Shown piece by piece: positions 4,558 to 8,136 of a DNA stretch of 8,136 nt. The position numbers and the translations under genes are program-made. Source of the DNA: CAZRWH01 sp964603905 (GTDB lineage: Bacteria; Patescibacteriota; Gracilibacteria; UBA1369; UBA12470); NCBI GenBank assembly GCA_964603905.1, contig CAZRWH010000043.1, positions 1 to 8,136 on the forward strand, in the 5' to 3' direction. The notes below the pieces were generated by a model that saw only the letters and a list, made by a program, of their open reading frames with translations, had not been told where the DNA came from and ran no database searches. Each line of letters begins with the position of its first letter. Position 1 is the stretch's first letter.

Positions 4558-6498
4558 TTAATCCTCTTTTTTCTCTTCGTCTACAACTTCGCCTTCTACT
4601 GCGTCGTCTTTTTCGTAGACTTTTACATCTTCGTCATCTTCCATGCCTTTTTGTTCTGAGTCTGCAGCGTCTTGTGCAGCGCCTGCTGCTTTGTACATTT
4701 CTGCGCCTACTTTTTGGATCTCTTCAGAAAGTTCATCTGAAGCGGCTTTGATTTTATCTGTGTCAGCTTTCTCTTCAAGTAGAAGTTTTTTGAGTGTTTC
4801 TAGTTTTTCTTCTACAGGTTTTTTGATGTCGTCACTAACTTTGTCTCCAGCGTCTTTTAGTGTTTTTTCGCAGGTTGACACAAGTGTTTCTGCGTTGATT
4901 CGTACTTCAACTTTTTCTTTCTTTTCTTTGTCTTCTTCAGCATGCATTTCTGCCTCTTTTCTTAGTTTTTCAACTTCTTCGTCAGACATACCTGATGATC
5001 CTGTGATTGTGATGTTTTGTACTTTGTTTGTTCCTTTATCTAGAGCTTTGACGTTTAGGATTCCGTTAGCATCGATGTCAAAAGTTACCTCGATTTGAGG
5101 AACTCCGCGTGGTGCAGGAGGGATTCCATCTAGGATGAATTTTCCTAGGGATTTGTTGTCTGCTGCCATTGGTCTTTCTCCTTGTAGAACGTGGATTTCT
5201 ACAGATGGTTGGTTGTCAGCTGCAGTTGAGAAAACTTGTGATTTTGAACTTGGAATTGTTGTGTTTCGTTCGATCAATGGAGTCCGAACCCCTCCCATTG
5301 TTTCGATTCCAAGAGTTAGAGGAGTTACGTCCAGAAGAAGAACTCCTTTTACGTCTCCTTGCAGAACTCCACCTTGGATTGCTGCTCCAAGAGCTACAAC
5401 TTCGTCAGGGTTTAGTCCTCTGTGAGGTTCTTTTCCGAAGATTTCTTCTACTTTCTTTTGAACTGCAGGCATTCTTGTCATTCCTCCGACAAGTATGATC
5501 TCGTCTAGGTCTGAAGCGTAGGTTTTTGCGTCGTCCATAGCTTTTCGGCAAGGTTCAGCAGTTTTTGATAGAAGATCTGCGATTAGGTCTTCAAATTTCG
5601 ATCTACTTAGCTTTAGGTTCATGTGTTTTGGTCCGCTTGCATCTGCAGTAATGAAAGGCAGGTTGATATCTGTTTCATGTGTTGATGAAAGTTCGATCTT
5701 TGCTTTTTCAGCAGCTTCTTTTAGACGTTGAAGAGCCATCTTGTCTTCTGAAAGATCGATTCCTTGATCTTTTTTGAATTCAGAAATTAGCCAGTCGATT
5801 AGTACTTCGTCGAAGTCATCACCACCAAGTTGAGTGTCTCCGTTGGTTGAAAGCACTTCGAACTGTTTTTCTCCGTCTACATCCGCAAGCTCTAGAATAG
5901 AAATGTCAAAAGTTCCACCTCCAAGATCGAATACTGCAACCTTTTTGTCGTCTCCTTTTTTGTCTAGGCCGTATGCAAGTGCTGCAGCCGTTGGCTCGTT
6001 GATGATTCTTTGTACGTTTAGTCCTGCAATTTTCCCGGCATCTTTTGTCGCTTGTCTTTGTGAGTCGTTGAAGTAGGCAGGTACTGTGATTACAGCGTCT
6101 GTTACTGTTTCACCTAGATATTTTTCTGCGTCAGCCTTTAGTTTTTGAAGTACCATTGCTGAGATCTCTGCTGGTCGGTGTTGTTTTCCGTCTAGTACGA
6201 TTTCGACTTCTTTGTTTTTTCCCTCGGTTGTTTTGAAAGGCATTCGGTCGCAATCTTTTTTTGATTCGTTGTATGTGTGTCCAATAAATCTTTTCGCTGA
6301 AAAGATTGTGTTTTCTGGGTTTGTTACTCCTTGTCTTTTGGCTGTTACACCGACAAGTCGTTCACCGTCTTTGATTGCAACGATAGAAGGAGTTGTTCGT
6401 TGTCCTTCTGCGTTTGTGATGACTGTAGGTTCGCCACCTTCCATGACTGTTACACATGAGTTAGTGGTTCCTAAGTCGATTCCGATGATTCGGCTCAT
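4558..6498 (-). CDS. dnaK: Molecular chaperone DnaK (Hsp70)
   Basis: This ATP-driven cytoplasmic chaperone binds exposed hydrophobic peptides, working with DnaJ and GrpE. At 646 residues it has the normal length. Nucleotide-binding domain marks are IGIDLGTTNSCV (5-16), VPAYFNDSQRQATKDAG (139-155), INEPTAAALAYG (166-177), VFDLGGGTFD (189-198) and ILVGGMTRMPAVQ (335-347). The linker and start of the substrate domain are VLLLDVTPLTLGIET (386-400). The lid is helical from about 505, and the tail is very acidic (EEKKED end). Residues about 75-110 keep the lobe I insertion that is absent from Firmicute DnaK. No grpE, dnaJ or hrcA adjoins it; the gene appears to stand alone, with a CIRCE/sigma-70 control region upstream and a strong terminator downstream. 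ATG at 6498 directly abuts an ACTAATC-type array and has no Shine-Dalgarno. Confidence 0.98.
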   Translation of the reverse strand: MSRIIGIDLGTTNSCVTVMEGGEPTVITNAEGQRTTPSIVAIKDGERLVGVTAKRQGVTNPENTIFSAKRFIGHTYNESKKDCDRMPFKTTEGKNKEVEIVLDGKQHRPAEISAMVLQKLKADAEKYLGETVTDAVITVPAYFNDSQRQATKDAGKIAGLNVQRIINEPTAAALAYGLDKKGDDKKVAVFDLGGGTFDISILELADVDGEKQFEVLSTNGDTQLGGDDFDEVLIDWLISEFKKDQGIDLSEDKMALQRLKEAAEKAKIELSSTHETDINLPFITADASGPKHMNLKLSRSKFEDLIADLLSKTAEPCRKAMDDAKTYASDLDEIILVGGMTRMPAVQKKVEEIFGKEPHRGLNPDEVVALGAAIQGGVLQGDVKGVLLLDVTPLTLGIETMGGVRTPLIERNTTIPSSKSQVFSTAADNQPSVEIHVLQGERPMAADNKSLGKFILDGIPPAPRGVPQIEVTFDIDANGILNVKALDKGTNKVQNITITGSSGMSDEEVEKLRKEAEMHAEEDKEKKEKVEVRINAETLVSTCEKTLKDAGDKVSDDIKKPVEEKLETLKKLLLEEKADTDKIKAASDELSEEIQKVGAEMYKAAGAAQDAADSEQKGMEDDEDVKVYEKDDAVEGEVVDEEKKED

Positions 6499-6523
6499 AG
6501 TGATTAGTGATTAGTGGTTAGTG
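6499..6523 (+). repeat. Heptanucleotide AGTGATT array, locus E
   Basis: AGTGATT occurs twice, at 6499 and 6506, followed by AGTGGTT at 6513 and a partial AGTG at 6520. The period is exactly 7. On the minus strand it is the last part of the dnaK leader and touches the ATG. That leader contains no G. Confidence 0.8.
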
Positions 6524-6526
6524 CTG

Positions 6527-6550
6527 GTCTCATTGCTTTTGCTTCGAGAC
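6527..6550 (-). other. Possible hairpin at the 5' end of the dnaK leader
   Basis: GTCTC (6527-6531 on the plus strand) and GAGAC (6546-6550) can pair, with an inner GC/GC pair around an AAAA loop on the RNA. It lies a few bases after the predicted transcript start. A 5' hairpin can protect an mRNA or act as a thermosensor, but the stem is short. Confidence 0.3.
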
Positions 6551-6552
6551 TT

Positions 6553-6579
6553 TTAGCAGGCGGCATTATAGAGTGCTAA
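6553..6579. promoter_or_regulatory. CIRCE element (HrcA operator), degenerate left arm
   Basis: TTAGCAGGC, nine bases, then GAGTGCTAA. The right arm is a perfect match to the CIRCE consensus (TTAGCACTC-N9-GAGTGCTAA), the spacing is exact, and the left arm keeps 7 of 9. It covers the dnaK -10 box, which lies in the 9-base spacer. It predicts repression by HrcA and induction by heat; hrcA is not in the window. Confidence 0.85.
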
Positions 6580-6593
6580 TTTTTTTGCGTCAA
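6565..6593 (-). promoter_or_regulatory. dnaK: Sigma-70-type promoter of dnaK
   Basis: On the minus strand TTGACG (-35, 6593 to 6588, 5 of 6) and TATAAT (-10, 6570 to 6565, 6 of 6) are 17 bases apart. The -10 coincides with the CIRCE spacer. The transcript would start near 6558, giving a leader of about 60 bases. Confidence 0.8.
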
Positions 6594-6600
6594 GGGTTTT

Positions 6601-6631
6601 TAGTCTGTAGTCAGTAATCTGTAGTCAGTAG
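6601..6631 (+). repeat. Heptanucleotide TAGTCWG array, locus F
   Basis: Units start at 6601, 6608, 6615 and 6622 (TAGTCTG, TAGTCAG, TAATCTG, then TAGTCAG), followed by a partial TAG. The period is exactly 7. It lies between the dnaK and methyltransferase promoters, outside both predicted transcripts. It is followed by the 10-mer TGGTGTTTTG that is also seen after locus C. Confidence 0.82.
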
Positions 6632-6661
6632 CGGTGGTGTTTTGGGCTTGTGTACGCAGGC

Positions 6662-6690
6662 TTGACATGAGGGCGAAAAAGTATTACAAT
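6662..6690 (+). promoter_or_regulatory. Sigma-70-type promoter of the methyltransferase gene
   Basis: TTGACA (-35, 6662-6667, 6 of 6) and TACAAT (-10, 6685-6690, 5 of 6) are separated by 17 bases. The transcript would start near 6697, so the coding start must be downstream; this supports ATG at 6721. Confidence 0.8.
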
Positions 6691-6720
6691 CTCGCTCAGT
6701 ATCTTTTTACAAAAACTACA

Positions 6721-7410
6721 ATGACAAGCTCGAACGACCTTACGCCAGAAATTAATTACAGGTTTTGGCACGAATATTATCCGGTTGCAAAAAAGAAATT
6801 TGTAGGAGTATTGCCAGAAGAAGTTAAAGACTTTCATAGCGCTGAAACTACCGAAATGTTGAAGGTTGTTGATCCTAATGGTAAGTACCTTTTTATTGGT
6901 AGTGGTGATGGGCGAGAGGTTGAACCAGCAATTGAAAAAGGGGCTGAGATTTGGGGGCTTGATTATGTTGAGTCTGTTGTTGATGAATTTAATGAAAAGT
7001 TTTCTGATAATCCTAAGGTTAATTCTAAACTTGGAATTGGTCAGGATCTGCCTTTTGAGGAGGGCGAATTTGATGGGGTCTTTATGCTTTATAATAACTT
7101 GAGTGTTCTTGGCGATAGAGCGCCTTTACTCGAAGAAATTAAGAGGATTTTGAAGCCTGGAGGTTTCCTTTTTGGGACGGTTTATAATGAGCATGCGAAA
7201 GATGTTCAGGTTGAATCTTACAAAGGGCTTGATATGGACTATCACACTCATGACGAGAAAAGCGTTACCGTGATAGCTGCAAATGGCGTTACTTACACTT
7301 CTGAGAGATTTTCTGAGCAAAGATTGCGAGGTGTTTTTGGAGAAGTCTCTTGGGATATTGATCTTTATCCTCTGACTGAGGTTTCCTGGAAGTACGTTGC
7401 TAAGAAATAA
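6721..7410 (+). CDS. Class I SAM-dependent methyltransferase
   Basis: 229 residues with the Rossmann-like methyltransferase core. YLFIGSGDGREV (56-67) is the glycine-rich SAM loop, Asp81 in WGLDYV is the acidic end of strand 2, DLPFEEGEFDGVFM (109-122) is the motif around strand 4, and ILKPGGFLFGTV (143-154) is the post-core helix and strand. This is the Methyltransf_11/25 type, which transfers a methyl group from S-adenosylmethionine. The acceptor (small molecule, lipid, RNA or protein) cannot be told. The reading frame is open back to ATG at 6634, but the promoter at 6662-6690 lies inside that extension, and the first 29 residues (MVFWACVRRL onward) do not look like family sequence. I therefore place the start at 6721. 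No Shine-Dalgarno; the ATG follows AAAAACTACA. A TrmB-type regulator follows 61 bases later on the same strand and may be cotranscribed. Confidence 0.88.
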   Translation: MTSSNDLTPEINYRFWHEYYPVAKKKFVGVLPEEVKDFHSAETTEMLKVVDPNGKYLFIGSGDGREVEPAIEKGAEIWGLDYVESVVDEFNEKFSDNPKVNSKLGIGQDLPFEEGEFDGVFMLYNNLSVLGDRAPLLEEIKRILKPGGFLFGTVYNEHAKDVQVESYKGLDMDYHTHDEKSVTVIAANGVTYTSERFSEQRLRGVFGEVSWDIDLYPLTEVSWKYVAKK

Positions 7411-7430
7411 CACTTGCTTGCATAATTGGT

Positions 7431-7458
7431 AGTGTCAATGTATCTTGACACTGTTTTT
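7431..7458 (+). promoter_or_regulatory. Inverted repeat before the TrmB gene: operator or weak terminator
   Basis: AGTGTCAA (7431-7438) and TTGACACT (7445-7452) are perfect complements around a 6-base loop, followed by G and five T (7454-7458). As RNA it could be a weak, AT-rich terminator for the methyltransferase. As DNA it is a symmetric site 20 bases before the regulator's ATG, as expected for autoregulation. The right arm contains a perfect TTGACA, but no -10 lies at a proper distance. Confidence 0.5.
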
Positions 7459-7471
7459 AACCTTATAAATT

Positions 7472-8136
7472 ATGCTGCAGTCATTAATCAATTTCGGTCT
7501 TTCTGAGAAGGAGGCTCGTGTTTATTTAGCACTTTTGGAGCTTGGTCCTTCGTCTGTTACTGATGTTTCAAAGAAATCAAAAGTTACGCGTACTAATGCA
7601 TATCATCTTTTGAGTTCTCTTGAGCTGAGAGGTCTTGTGAACTCTCATGAGGAGAAAACAAAGATGATTTATTCTGCTGAGAGTCCAGAAAGGATTATCC
7701 GAATGATTAAAGAGGAGATTGCTGATAAACAGAGACAATTAGAAGAGGCGGAGACTGTTGTCCCTGAACTTAAAACGATTTATAACGACCCTGAAGGCAA
7801 GCTTAAGATTCGTTTTTATGAAGGTGTTGAAGGTATTATCAGCGCATATGAAGACACATTGAATTCTGAGACGCCAATTCTTGCTTATGCGTCAGTTGAG
7901 CATCAACACGATTTTTATCCAGGATATATTCCTGAATACTATAAACGAAGAACCAAGCGGGATATTCCTTGTAAATGTATCTTGGCTTATAGCAAGGATT
8001 CATTTCGTATAAAGGGGCTTGATGAAGAACAGATGAGGGAGACTCATATTGTTCCTCCTCATTTCTCTATTTCTCCTGAGATTAACGTTTATGATGACAA
8101 GGTTGCAATTATGTCTCTTAAGGAGAAATTTGGTGT
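7472..8136 (+). CDS. TrmB-family transcriptional regulator (partial, 3' end off the right edge)
   Basis: 221 complete codons from ATG at 7472 with no stop. Residues 1-75 form a winged helix-turn-helix of the TrmB type: LINFGLSEKEARVYLALLEL (5-24), then SVTDVSKKSKVTRTNAYHLL (28-47) as the recognition unit, and the wing to about 68. A coiled-coil linker (77-104, KEEIADKQRQLEEAETVVPE) is expected to mediate dimerisation. The C-terminal domain begins around 110 (KLKIRFYEGVEGIISAYEDT) and is cut off; it belongs to the effector-binding type seen in many TrmB-like proteins. TrmB proteins regulate sugar and other metabolic genes in archaea; bacterial homologues are mostly uncharacterised. The gene lies 61 bases after the methyltransferase, with an inverted repeat between that may be its own operator. 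No Shine-Dalgarno; the leader is A/T-rich. Confidence 0.88.
   Translation, partial: MLQSLINFGLSEKEARVYLALLELGPSSVTDVSKKSKVTRTNAYHLLSSLELRGLVNSHEEKTKMIYSAESPERIIRMIKEEIADKQRQLEEAETVVPELKTIYNDPEGKLKIRFYEGVEGIISAYEDTLNSETPILAYASVEHQHDFYPGYIPEYYKRRTKRDIPCKCILAYSKDSFRIKGLDEEQMRETHIVPPHFSISPEINVYDDKVAIMSLKEKFG

Noticed and set aside
4539..5498. Leu/Arg-rich and Ser-rich frames on the plus strand within dnaK
   Set aside because: Low-complexity antisense translations of dnaK coding sequence.
6634..6720. N-terminal extension of the methyltransferase to an upstream ATG
   Set aside because: A near-consensus promoter lies inside this stretch, and the extra 29 residues do not resemble the family.

Overview
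The window looks like a piece of a metagenome-assembled bacterial scaffold. It contains a 100-base run of N inside a gene. The most likely source is a small-genome bacterium of the Candidate Phyla Radiation (Patescibacteria); this is an inference at moderate confidence. It rests on a TrmB-type regulator (a family frequent in archaea and in these bacteria), on the lack of a Shine-Dalgarno sequence in front of every gene, and on unusual short-period TAG-type repeats between genes. At least one gene ends in TGA and no gene needs TGA read as an amino acid, so the standard bacterial code is used. That argues against the Gracilibacteria/SR1 groups.

Layout, left to right. On the minus strand are a TIM-barrel sugar-isomerase-like gene (cut by the left edge), serS for seryl-tRNA synthetase (interrupted by the N run), and a sodium/bile-acid-symporter-family membrane protein. 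A 77-base divergent control region with a Fur/PerR-like palindrome separates this block from a plus-strand peroxiredoxin of the Bcp type. Convergent to the peroxiredoxin are two small unknown genes on the minus strand, then dnaK with its own strong intrinsic terminator and a CIRCE heat-shock operator. Divergent from dnaK, on the plus strand, are a SAM-dependent methyltransferase with a near-consensus promoter and a TrmB-family regulator cut by the right edge.

The gene content is mostly household: translation, protein folding, peroxide defence and transport. The control regions are the more interesting part. The symporter and peroxiredoxin promoters both overlap one perfect inverted repeat, so one regulator could control both. 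The dnaK promoter has its -10 box exactly in the spacer of a degenerate CIRCE element, which predicts control by HrcA. Six intergenic spots carry degenerate arrays with a period of about 7 bases, five built on TAGT and one on ATAC, and all five TAGT arrays have TAG on the plus strand. In three minus-strand genes the array touches, or lies within 6 bases of, the start codon. There it forms a leader almost free of G (ACTA/CTACC-like) where a ribosome binding site would normally be. I know of no described role for these arrays and rank them as the best candidate for something new here. The plus strand also appears G+T-rich regardless of gene direction, and codon choice follows strand.
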